Shown here: positions 1 through 4,898 of the stretch, piece by piece | How the letters are laid out: the number at the start of each line of letters is the position of its first letter | Numbering within the stretch: the first letter of the stretch is position 1 | DNA from: QHYU01 sp041493955 | GTDB taxonomy: Bacteria; Acidobacteriota; Terriglobia; Acidiferrales; UBA7541 | Length of the DNA stretch: 5,347 nt | NCBI GenBank assembly: GCA_041493955.1 | Contig: JBGPZW010000193.1 | Span: forward strand, 1-5,347 | Direction: 5' to 3' | Position numbers and translations under genes: made by a program | Notes under the pieces: generated by a model | Seen by the model: only the letters and a program-made list of their open reading frames with translations | Told to the model about the DNA's origin: nothing | Databases searched by the model: none

Positions 1-525
1 ACGCTGCGGCCGCGCCTGGCGCGCCTGCTCGAGCCGCGCGCCCCGCGCCCCGACCTGCGCCTGGCCGCCGTGCGCGCGCTGGCCGATGCCGGCCTGGCCG
101 TGGGCGTCTTCGCCATGCCGGTGCTCCCCGGGCTCACCGATCGCGAAGCCGACCTCGACGCGCTGGCCTCCGCTGCACGCGACGCCGGCGCGCAGTGGCT
201 GGGCGCGAACGTGCTCTTCCTGATGCCCTCGGCGCAGAAACAGTTCCTGCCCTTCATGGAAAAGAGATTTCCCCGGCTCGCGCGCCAGTACCGCGACTGG
301 TACGCGCACTCCGGCTACGCGCCGGAGGAATACCGCCGCAAGATCGACCAGCGCATCGCGCAACTCCGCGCGAAATATGGTTTGAGTTCGCGTCCCTACG
401 CGCCGGATGGCCTCGCCTGGCGCTCGCCTCAACTGCCGCTGGCCTGGCCTGTCAACGCCAGCAACACCGCCGACGGTGCTCCGCCGCAAGCCGCGGCGCT
501 CCGCTCCTGCGCCTGCGCGCGCTGA
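1..525 (+). CDS. Radical SAM protein, SPL-like (Rv2578c/PA0069 type), C-terminal part
   Basis: The frame is open from base 1 and stops at TGA 523-525, giving 174 residues of the C-terminal end of a longer protein. The GTG at 70 is an internal codon, because the homologous-looking sequence (TLRPRLARLLEPRAPRP) continues upstream of it. Codons 40-47 read PVLPGLTD, the conserved strand-loop late in the radical SAM barrel of spore-photoproduct-lyase-like proteins. It is followed by a helix and a strand ending in NVLFLMP. Codons about 99-113 hold a DWYAHSGYAPEEYRR segment, then a helix ending KYGL, typical of the C-terminus of this family. The last 45 or so residues are low-complexity and unlike the core. 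The CxxxCxxC iron-sulfur motif would lie upstream of the window and cannot be checked. Family members are SAM-dependent radical enzymes, and the true substrate of this branch is not established. The family call is from recalled motifs. Confidence 0.85.
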   Translation, partial: TLRPRLARLLEPRAPRPDLRLAAVRALADAGLAVGVFAMPVLPGLTDREADLDALASAARDAGAQWLGANVLFLMPSAQKQFLPFMEKRFPRLARQYRDWYAHSGYAPEEYRRKIDQRIAQLRAKYGLSSRPYAPDGLAWRSPQLPLAWPVNASNTADGAPPQAAALRSCACAR

Positions 526-540
526 AACGCCCGAGAAATA

Positions 541-573
541 AGAGGGCCGCCCGGAGTTCTGGGCGGCCCCTCT
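541..573 (-). terminator. Hairpin terminator between convergent genes
   Basis: The arms 541-552 and 561-573 form a GC-rich stem: nine perfect pairs (544-552 with 561-569), then three more (541-543 with 571-573) past a bulged C at 570. Inside, G553-T560 and G554-C559 can pair, leaving an AGTT tetraloop. Read on the minus strand, the stem is followed by TATTTCTC, a reasonable U-rich tail for the cysteine-rich gene ending at 594. Read on the plus strand the tail is weaker (TCTATTGGGG), but the stem begins 15 bases after the radical SAM stop, so it may serve both genes. Confidence 0.75.
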
Positions 574-593
574 ATTGGGGTTCTCCGTCCTGC

Positions 594-1232
594 TCAGGGC
601 ATGATGATTCGCGGGGCTTCGGGTTCCGCGGCGGTCTTGGGAAACTGCGCGCGGAGGAATTCCAGGAAGCCGCGGGCGCGCGGGCGACCGTTGGTGCGCG
701 CCCGGCCCACACGCGCCAGGAAGACCAGCAGATAGAAGACCTCGGAGTCCTTCACTGTGGTGAAGCCGGCGCTTTCGGCCTCCTGCTTTTTGAGCTCCTC
801 GATGGATTTCGCGAGCTCGCCGTACAGGGCGTGAGGCAACGCTGCGGCGGGCGGTTTCTCGTAGTAGATGCCGGAGCCCAGCGTGCGATAAGTCTCCGCC
901 AGCGCAGCGAGCGCCGCCACGGCGTCGGTATCCACCAGCGAAGGCTGCGCGGCGGCGAACTTCAGTATGGTGAAGGCGAGGCCAGAAACCATCGGGCGGC
1001 GCTCGTGAATCAGGTCCGGCGAGAAGCGCACGTCGGCGAAGGGCACCTCCTCGGTCGGGACGGGCTTGCGGTGTTCCTCTTCGTAGCGGTGCGCGGCAAC
1101 CAGGTACGCGCAGTCCGCGGGGCAGTCGATCGTTACCTCGCGCTCGGTCCCACAGCAGACCGCGCAGATCTTCTCACCCTTGGCCGGGCAGAACCGTCTG
1201 GGTTTGCGCGTGTTGCAGATAGGACAGGCCAC
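594..1232 (-). CDS. Conserved hypothetical protein with N-terminal eight-cysteine (probably zinc-binding) motif
   Basis: A 212-residue protein of unknown function. The first 44 residues hold eight cysteines: C3-x2-C6, C15, C23-x2-C26-C27, C37-x3-C41, ending in CPADCAYL. This spacing suggests one or two structural zinc sites. The remainder (about 45-212) has no cysteine, no signal peptide and no membrane segment. It looks mostly alpha-helical, with a helix around residues 80-115 and another around 140-157, and a conserved-looking segment near 157-195 (TVKDSEVFYLLVFLARVGRARTNG). A cytoplasmic protein is likely. The start is GTG at 1230-1232: an AGGAG lies five bases upstream (1238-1242), and the cysteine motif begins at residue 3, so a later start would destroy it. 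The gene is convergent with the radical SAM gene and divergent from the nitrilase remnant. I recall similar CPICNTRKPRRFCP-type proteins from Acidobacteriota but no assigned role. The gene is almost certainly real; the function is unknown. Confidence 0.85.
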   Translation of the reverse strand: MACPICNTRKPRRFCPAKGEKICAVCCGTEREVTIDCPADCAYLVAAHRYEEEHRKPVPTEEVPFADVRFSPDLIHERRPMVSGLAFTILKFAAAQPSLVDTDAVAALAALAETYRTLGSGIYYEKPPAAALPHALYGELAKSIEELKKQEAESAGFTTVKDSEVFYLLVFLARVGRARTNGRPRARGFLEFLRAQFPKTAAEPEAPRIIMP

Positions 1233-1237
1233 ACAGT

Positions 1238-1242
1238 CTCCT
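1238..1242 (-). promoter_or_regulatory. Ribosome binding site of the cysteine-rich protein gene
   Basis: On the minus strand this reads AGGAG, five bases before the GTG codon at 1230-1232. It decides the GTG start, since there is no ATG at this position. Confidence 0.75.
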
Positions 1243-1260
1243 GGAAGCGCGAAACGTCAA

Positions 1261-1293
1261 AAGAGTGAGAGTACGGTAAGTATCCGCACTCTT
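1261..1293. repeat. Inverted repeat in a divergent promoter region (operator-like)
   Basis: AAGAGTG (1261-1267) and CACTCTT (1287-1293) are perfect 7-bp inverted arms with a 19-base spacer, about 26 bp centre to centre. It sits between two divergent genes and upstream of the TAGAAT box at 1311. It could bind a dimeric regulator of one or both genes. The arms are short enough for chance, so the role is inference. Confidence 0.35.
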
Positions 1294-1296
1294 CAA
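1268..1296 (-). promoter_or_regulatory. Candidate promoter of the cysteine-rich protein gene
   Basis: On the minus strand, TTGAAG (1291-1296) and TACTCT (1268-1273) are separated by 17 bases. The -35 match is fair and the -10 match is poor. Its position, 36 bases upstream of the GTG start, is suitable. It overlaps the inverted repeat at 1261-1293, which is why it is worth recording despite weak boxes. Confidence 0.3.
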
Positions 1297-1310
1297 GTGG
1301 GCCGGGTGTG

Positions 1311-1316
1311 TAGAAT
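1311..1316 (+). promoter_or_regulatory. -10 box (TAGAAT) of the nitrilase remnant
   Basis: TAGAAT differs from the TATAAT consensus at one base and ends 17 bases before the ATG at 1334. No convincing -35 is found 15-19 bases upstream. The implied leader is very short, about 10 bases, and holds the GGAGGG ribosome binding site (1324-1329). Confidence 0.5.
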
Positions 1317-1333
1317 CCTTCGCGGAGGGAACG

Positions 1334-1684
1334 ATGAAGCTGAATGTAGCGGTGGCACAGGCGACACCCGTGGTGCTCGACCTGGCAGGTTGTGTTGCGA
1401 AAGCGTGTGAATGGATTGCTGAAGCCGGCCGCTGCGGCGCGCAACTTCTGGCCTATCCCGAAACCTGGCTGCCTGTCTATCCGCTCTGGTGCGACGCGGT
1501 AATCGGCCCCGACGGCGCCTACGTCATCAAGCCGGTGCGCGGCCGGGAGGAGATGCTGACTGCCGAGCTGGACCTCGATCGCGTGGCTGAAGAGAAACTC
1601 GTGCTCGACGTTGGCGGCTACTACTCGCGCCCTGATCTGTTCGAGTTGCGCGTCAACCGCGCGCCGCTCACGCCGCTCCGCTAG
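1334..1684 (+). CDS. Internally deleted nitrilase-family protein (probable non-functional remnant)
   Basis: A 116-residue open frame joining the two ends of a carbon-nitrogen hydrolase of the nitrilase branch. Residues 1-54 match the N-terminus: KLNVAVAQATPVVLDL, then a helix, then LLAYPETWLPVYPLW with the usual catalytic Glu at E43. Residues 56-110 match the C-terminus: VIGPDGAYVIKP, an AELDLDRVAEEK segment, and DVGGYYSRPDLFEL near the end. Nitrilases are normally about 300-340 residues. The missing middle, roughly 200 residues, would hold the catalytic Lys and the Cys nucleophile, so hydrolysis of nitriles is not expected. The apparent junction is near codons 54-56 (about 1493-1501) and is in frame. 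Start signals are intact: GGAGGG at 1324-1329, four bases before the ATG. Either a recent in-frame deletion, an assembly collapse, or, less likely, a retained mini-protein. The family call is strong; the status is inferred. Confidence 0.75.
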   Translation: MKLNVAVAQATPVVLDLAGCVAKACEWIAEAGRCGAQLLAYPETWLPVYPLWCDAVIGPDGAYVIKPVRGREEMLTAELDLDRVAEEKLVLDVGGYYSRPDLFELRVNRAPLTPLR

Positions 1685-1705
1685 GGCCACAGGCTGGGTT
1701 GTTGG

Positions 1706-1711
1706 TAGAAT
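1706..1711 (+). promoter_or_regulatory. -10 box (TAGAAT) upstream of the 144-aa protein gene
   Basis: TAGAAT lies 21 bases after the nitrilase-remnant stop and 52 bases before the ATG at 1764. It is preceded by TTGTTGG but by no properly spaced -35. It suggests the 144-aa gene has its own promoter, rather than depending on read-through, with a leader of about 45 bases. Confidence 0.4.
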
Positions 1712-1763
1712 CGCTCCGCTGCAGAATTGCGAATTCCAAAGCTTTCTCCGCAGGTGAGATCCG

Positions 1764-2198
1764 ATGTGCTTGGCTGTTTACATCGCTGCAGACCAGCCCC
1801 TGCCGGAAATTGCCTGGGACGAACATCACCCCGCCTTTTACATCCGGCGGATCCAGCCGACTGAGTTGAGCGTGCGAAAGCACTTCACGAAGCCGCACAT
1901 CTACTCCGCGGGAGCCCACGAAGGCTGCGGGTGCGGGTTCAGCTACGGCTTGCTGCGCCTCAACGGCATCGAGGAAGATCCGGTCGCGCTGGCTGCCGGC
2001 CAGGAGTCTGTGCGGCGCCTCTCCGCCTATCTCTCCGAGGCTACCGCGAAGCTCGGCCCGGTCGAGCTGTATGCCTGCGATAGCGAAAGCGTCGAAACGC
2101 CACCGGAGTCGAGGGCGACCATCCGCCCCGGCGAACTCGGCGGTGATTCATTTTGCTTCCAGGTGAATGAATTCTTCGTGGTGCAGCCCGAGACTTAG
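1764..2198 (+). CDS. Conserved hypothetical protein, 144 aa, with HEGCGCGF motif
   Basis: Function not recognised. The protein begins MCLAVYIAADQPLP, a hydrophobic strand-like start with Cys at position 2. It has a central HEGCGCGFSYG stretch (residues 52-62; H52, C55 and C57 are possible metal ligands or redox residues). It ends with a beta-like segment SFCFQVNEFFVVQPE (129-143). Five cysteines in all: C2, C55, C57, C105, C131. There is no signal peptide or membrane segment, so a cytoplasmic location is likely. The ATG at 1764 is supported by AGGTGA at 1752-1757 and by the MCLAVYIA start, which I recall from similar short proteins in Acidobacteriota and other phyla. A helix (residues about 76-97) follows the motif. 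The gene follows the nitrilase remnant by 79 bases on the same strand and is convergent with the SYLF gene. It is a real gene by codon character and ribosome binding site; the role is unknown. Confidence 0.8.
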   Translation: MCLAVYIAADQPLPEIAWDEHHPAFYIRRIQPTELSVRKHFTKPHIYSAGAHEGCGCGFSYGLLRLNGIEEDPVALAAGQESVRRLSAYLSEATAKLGPVELYACDSESVETPPESRATIRPGELGGDSFCFQVNEFFVVQPET

Positions 2199-2225
2199 CC
2201 TGCCCTCCGAATTCTGCCGCACATC

Positions 2226-2261
2226 TCTGCCGAGAGCAGACACCCCGGCGCGGCCGGGGTG
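2226..2261. terminator. Tandem hairpins between convergent genes
   Basis: A perfect 9-bp stem, CACCCCGGC (2241-2249) with GCCGGGGTG (2253-2261) and a 3-base loop, is directly preceded by a small 5-bp hairpin, TCTGC (2226-2230) with GCAGA (2236-2240). They lie between the stop at 2198 and the convergent SYLF stop at 2296. Neither strand has a T-tract, so intrinsic termination is uncertain. The structures may instead protect 3' ends of transcripts from both sides. Confidence 0.45.
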
Positions 2262-2295
2262 GACCAACGGCCTGGCCAGAGAATGGACTTCCGCT

Positions 2296-3006
2296 TTACT
2301 GCAGGGATTTCGGGTCGGAGAGGTTCTTGGGCGATTTCTTGGTCAGCAACGAGACCAACTCTTGCCCCGCCGGCGGCACCGCCACCTTGCCCCAGCGGAG
2401 GATTTCCCGCGTCTTGATCTCGCGGCCATAGATGCGCCGGTTCGCATCGCCGTCGGGCCGCACCGTCGAGCCTTCGAGCGACACGCCGGCAAATAGCCCG
2501 CGCGCCCGCGAATAGGTCAGCACCTCGGAGCGCAGCGTCACGTCGGTTTCGGCCTGAGCTGTGCGACCCTTGGGGCCGGCCGCCGCGGAAGCGTCTGCAC
2601 CCAGCTTCACCTTGCTGGAGATGATGGCGTCGGCGCCGCGCGGGTTCATCACCAGCAGGACAAAATCGGTGGCCTCACCGCCGATCTGCAGGCCGATGCT
2701 TCCGCCCTCGAGCGCCATCATCGAGGGAGGGCTCCAGGGACCGGTGTAGTGCTCGCCGGTGCGGCAAGTCATTGCGCCGCGGCCGTAGCTTCCGCCCACG
2801 ATAAAGGCGGCCTTCAGGACTGAAGGAAACACGATGACGCACTCGGCCTTGTCGAGCAGGTCCTGCGGGATATCGTCGGGGATGTTCAAGATCTCGTTCA
2901 GGACTCGGCCGGAGTTCTCCAGGCGGTCCTCTTCCTTGCTCTCTTTGGCCCCCAGGGGCAGGGCAATCAGCGCCGTGGCAAGCAACAGATGCAGAACTCT
3001 CTTCAT
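2296..3006 (-). CDS. Exported SYLF-domain (YSC84/DUF500) protein
   Basis: A 236-residue protein. Residues 1-20 form a signal peptide (basic MKR, hydrophobic LHLLLATALIALPLGA, likely cleavage after A20), so it acts in the periplasm or at the envelope. No lipobox cysteine follows. Residues about 28-200 cover the SYLF domain: a helix with IPQDLLDKAECVIVFPSVLKAAFIVGGSYGRG (46-77), then WSPPSMMALEGGSIGLQIGGEATDFVLLVMN (91-121), LGADASAAAGPKGR (135-148), and the signature LTYSRARGLFAGVSLEG (163-179) followed by RPDGDANRRIYG. In eukaryotes SYLF domains bind phosphoinositides or actin; the bacterial role is not established, and lipid association is the usual inference. The ATG is preceded by AAGGAG (core 3011-3015) with a four-base gap. 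The tail after residue 205 is charged and low in conservation. The gene is divergent from dacB and convergent with the 144-aa gene. Confidence 0.92.
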   Translation of the reverse strand: MKRVLHLLLATALIALPLGAKESKEEDRLENSGRVLNEILNIPDDIPQDLLDKAECVIVFPSVLKAAFIVGGSYGRGAMTCRTGEHYTGPWSPPSMMALEGGSIGLQIGGEATDFVLLVMNPRGADAIISSKVKLGADASAAAGPKGRTAQAETDVTLRSEVLTYSRARGLFAGVSLEGSTVRPDGDANRRIYGREIKTREILRWGKVAVPPAGQELVSLLTKKSPKNLSDPKSLQ

Positions 3007-3033
3007 TTTTCTCCTTTTCGGGCTGGCAGCAAC

Positions 3034-3062
3034 ATCATAGGGCTTCTGCGGGCCGGGCGCAA
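3034..3062 (-). promoter_or_regulatory. Candidate promoter of the SYLF gene
   Basis: On the minus strand, TTGCGC (3057-3062) and TATGAT (3034-3039) are separated by 17 bases. The -10 is one base from consensus; the -35 matches only TTG. The -10 lies 27 bases before the ATG, giving a leader of about 20 bases that includes the AAGGAG ribosome binding site. Confidence 0.45.
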
Positions 3063-3150
3063 TGTTGACGCAGGGGAGATGCAGGTCCGCCGCGCGCGGG
3101 TTGGCCGCACCGGCGCGTCATCCCGGCGGTTCTCCACGGGCGGATTGGAC

Positions 3151-3156
3151 TATAAT
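3151..3156 (+). promoter_or_regulatory. -10 box (TATAAT) of the dacB gene
   Basis: A perfect TATAAT hexamer lies 32 bases before the dacB ATG in an otherwise very GC-rich 180-base intergenic stretch. No good -35 lies 15-19 bases upstream; TTGGAC directly abuts it and is too close to serve. GGGCG (3138-3142) and CGCCC (3161-3165) flank it as a short inverted repeat. The rest of 3063-3150 shows no further feature that I can support. Confidence 0.55.
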
Positions 3157-3188
3157 TCTGCGCCCGCCCTTTTTGACGGGGAGAACCG

Positions 3189-4814
3189 ATGCATTGCGAT
3201 CGACACCCGCCTCGCTCTCGATTGGTGGCGGCTGCGCTTTTTCTGCTCTCACTTGCAGGGCCCGCGTCGGCCCAGCAGAAGCCGCCCGCGACCCCAGCGC
3301 CCGCGCCGCCGGCGGCCGCGAAGTCCGCGGCCGAAACGAAGCCCCGCGCCGACGTGGCCGCCTTCCGCAGGCGCGTGGAGGCCACACTGTCCGAAGCCCG
3401 GGCTGACAAAGGCACCTGGGCCGTGCTGGTCACCCAAGCGGCAACGGGCGAGGTTCTTTTTGCGCTCAACCCGCAGCGCTATTTCATGCCCGCGTCGAAC
3501 ACCAAGCTCTTCGCCACTGCCCTAGCCCTGGCTACGCTCGGCCCCGACTACCGCTTCCGCACCACACTCGAGACGCATGGGGTGCTGCGGCGCTCCGGCC
3601 GGCTGGAGGGTGATCTAGTGCTGGTGGGCCGCGGCGACCCGAATCTTTCCAACCGCAAGTTTCCGTTTGCGCAGAAGGTCGAGCACGACGGCCCGCCGGA
3701 AAAAGTTCTGGCCGAGCTGGCCGACGCCTTGATTGCCCGCGGCGTCAGCCAGATCGCGGGTGACATCATCGCTGACGATAGCTATTTCGCCGTCGAGCGC
3801 TTTCCCTCCGGCTGGACAATTGACGACATGATGTGGAGCTACGGCGCCGCGGTCTCGGCGCTCGCGGTCAACGACAACACGATCGTTCTCGAGTTGCGCC
3901 CCGGCGAGCATGAGGGTGATCCGGCCTGGTTCGGTGTTGAGCCCTGGGCCGCCTACTACAAAATTCAAAGCGAAGTCCGCACCGGGCCGAAAGGCTCCGA
4001 GCGCAAGCTCGAGGTCGTGCGCGACCCGGGTTCGCGCGTGTTCCTGGTGCGCGGCACCATCCCGGCGGCCGCCGAGCCGCACACGCTGACCTTCGCAGTC
4101 GAAGAGCCGGCTGAGCACGCCGCGGCGCTGCTGAAGCGGCTGCTCGAGGCGCGCGGCGTGCGCGTGTACGGCGAGGCGCGCGCGCGGCACACGCCGGAGG
4201 CGACTTCCGACGCGGTGACAGTGCTGGCCGAACACGTCTCGTTGCCGTTGGCCGACGCCATTCGCCTGGTCAACAAGATGAGCGTCAACCTGCACGCCGA
4301 GCTTCTGCTGCGCACGGCGGCGCGCGAAAAAGCCGGTGCCGTCAAGACCGAGGACGCGCTGAAGTTCGCGCAGGATTTTTTCAAGTCCGCGGGGATCGAG
4401 GAAGGCGACGTCGCGCTCTCGGATGGCTCGGGCCTCTCGCGGCGCGACCTGGTGACCCCGCAAGCGGCCGTCAAGCTGCTCCAGTACGTCGCCCAGCAGC
4501 CCTGGGCGGAGACGTTTCGCTCCACGCTCCCGGTCGCGGGCCAGGATGGCACGCTCGAGGACCGCATGAAAAACACGGCTGCGGCCGGGCGCATCTGGGC
4601 GAAGACCGGCACGCTCGAGCACGTCAACGCACTTTCTGGCTATGCGACGACGTTGCATGGCGCGCAACTGGTCTTCTCGATCTTCGGCAACAACTATCTG
4701 CTGCGCAGCCGCGACGCCAACGGCGTGATTGACGCCATCTGCGTGGCCATGATCGAGGAGTTGGGCGTGCCGGCGCGTGCGTCCGAGGCCTCTCCGCCGG
4801 CAAGAAAGCACTGA
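3189..4814 (+). CDS. dacB: D-alanyl-D-alanine carboxypeptidase/endopeptidase, PBP4 family (peptidase S13)
   Basis: A 541-residue penicillin-binding protein of the low-molecular-mass class C type. It trims the terminal D-Ala from peptidoglycan stem peptides and/or cuts D-Ala-mDAP cross-links in the periplasm. Residues 1-28 are a signal peptide (basic n-region, VAAALFLLSLAG core, ASA before the likely cleavage site), followed by a Pro/Ala-rich linker (about 30-52). All three active-site motifs are present: SxxK at S103-N-T-K106 (the acylated serine is S103), SxN at S365-V-N367, and KTG at K472-G474. DGSGLSR at 412-418 is also typical. Spacing between SxxK, SxN and KTG fits PBP4 enzymes such as E. 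coli DacB and leaves room for the inserted domains II and III. The ATG has GGGGAG at 3178-3183, five bases upstream, and gives a complete signal peptide. TATAAT at 3151 is the probable promoter. The LOG-like gene starts 84 bases downstream on the same strand. Confidence 0.96.
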   Translation: MHCDRHPPRSRLVAAALFLLSLAGPASAQQKPPATPAPAPPAAAKSAAETKPRADVAAFRRRVEATLSEARADKGTWAVLVTQAATGEVLFALNPQRYFMPASNTKLFATALALATLGPDYRFRTTLETHGVLRRSGRLEGDLVLVGRGDPNLSNRKFPFAQKVEHDGPPEKVLAELADALIARGVSQIAGDIIADDSYFAVERFPSGWTIDDMMWSYGAAVSALAVNDNTIVLELRPGEHEGDPAWFGVEPWAAYYKIQSEVRTGPKGSERKLEVVRDPGSRVFLVRGTIPAAAEPHTLTFAVEEPAEHAAALLKRLLEARGVRVYGEARARHTPEATSDAVTVLAEHVSLPLADAIRLVNKMSVNLHAELLLRTAAREKAGAVKTEDALKFAQDFFKSAGIEEGDVALSDGSGLSRRDLVTPQAAVKLLQYVAQQPWAETFRSTLPVAGQDGTLEDRMKNTAAAGRIWAKTGTLEHVNALSGYATTLHGAQLVFSIFGNNYLLRSRDANGVIDAICVAMIEELGVPARASEASPPARKH

Positions 4815-4853
4815 TGCTGTGTCTCAGCTGATTCCGAGCGCAGCGATCGAGGA

Positions 4854-4870
4854 TTCCGGCCTTGCCGGAA
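4854..4870 (+). other. Short hairpin in the dacB-LOG gap
   Basis: TTCCGGC (4854-4860) and GCCGGAA (4864-4870) form a perfect 7-bp stem with a CTT loop. No T-run follows (GTAATTCC), so a strong intrinsic terminator is unlikely. It ends 11 bases before the downstream ribosome binding site and could be a weak terminator, a 3'-end stabiliser or a leader structure. Confidence 0.35.
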
Positions 4871-4881
4871 GTAATTCCTCT

Positions 4882-4886
4882 GGAGG
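4882..4886 (+). promoter_or_regulatory. Ribosome binding site of the LOG-family gene
   Basis: GGAGG lies 12 bases before the ATG at 4899, longer than the usual 5-9. No alternative ATG, GTG or TTG in frame lies closer, and the Rossmann core begins at residue 7, so this start is retained. Confidence 0.55.
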
Positions 4887-4898
4887 GTTTTCCTTCGC

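Noticed and set aside
70..525. GTG at 70 as the start of the radical SAM gene
   Set aside because: The frame is open upstream to base 1 with family-like sequence, no ribosome binding site precedes it, and the remaining product would lack the iron-sulfur motif; the window simply cuts the gene.
195..1268. A 357-codon plus-strand open frame overlapping the radical SAM end and running antisense to the cysteine-rich gene
   Set aside because: It is Arg/Gly/Ala-rich with no recognisable motif, crosses the terminator hairpin, and overlaps two well-supported genes. Long antisense frames are expected in DNA with strong G/C third-position bias.
1133..1690. A 185-codon minus-strand open frame across the nitrilase remnant and the divergent promoter region
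   Set aside because: It overlaps the start of the cysteine-rich gene and its ribosome binding site, and its sequence has no family character; the nitrilase reading on the other strand is clear.
3065..3093. TTGACG at 3065-3070 as a plus-strand -35 element for dacB
   Set aside because: No -10-like hexamer lies 15-19 bases downstream, and the TATAAT at 3151 is about 80 bases away.
2989..3525. Plus-strand frame reading through the SYLF-dacB intergenic region into dacB
   Set aside because: It turns into a Pro/Arg/Ser repeat-like shadow of the Pro/Ala-rich dacB linker and has no motif.
3965..4627. A second minus-strand open frame (220 codons) inside dacB
   Set aside because: It is Ser/Ala/Arg-rich with no motif and lies fully within dacB in another frame.
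3615..4811. A 398-codon minus-strand open frame antisense to dacB
   Set aside because: The composition is Arg/Ala/Gly/His-rich and shadow-like, with no domain, while the opposite strand has a complete PBP4 with all active-site motifs.
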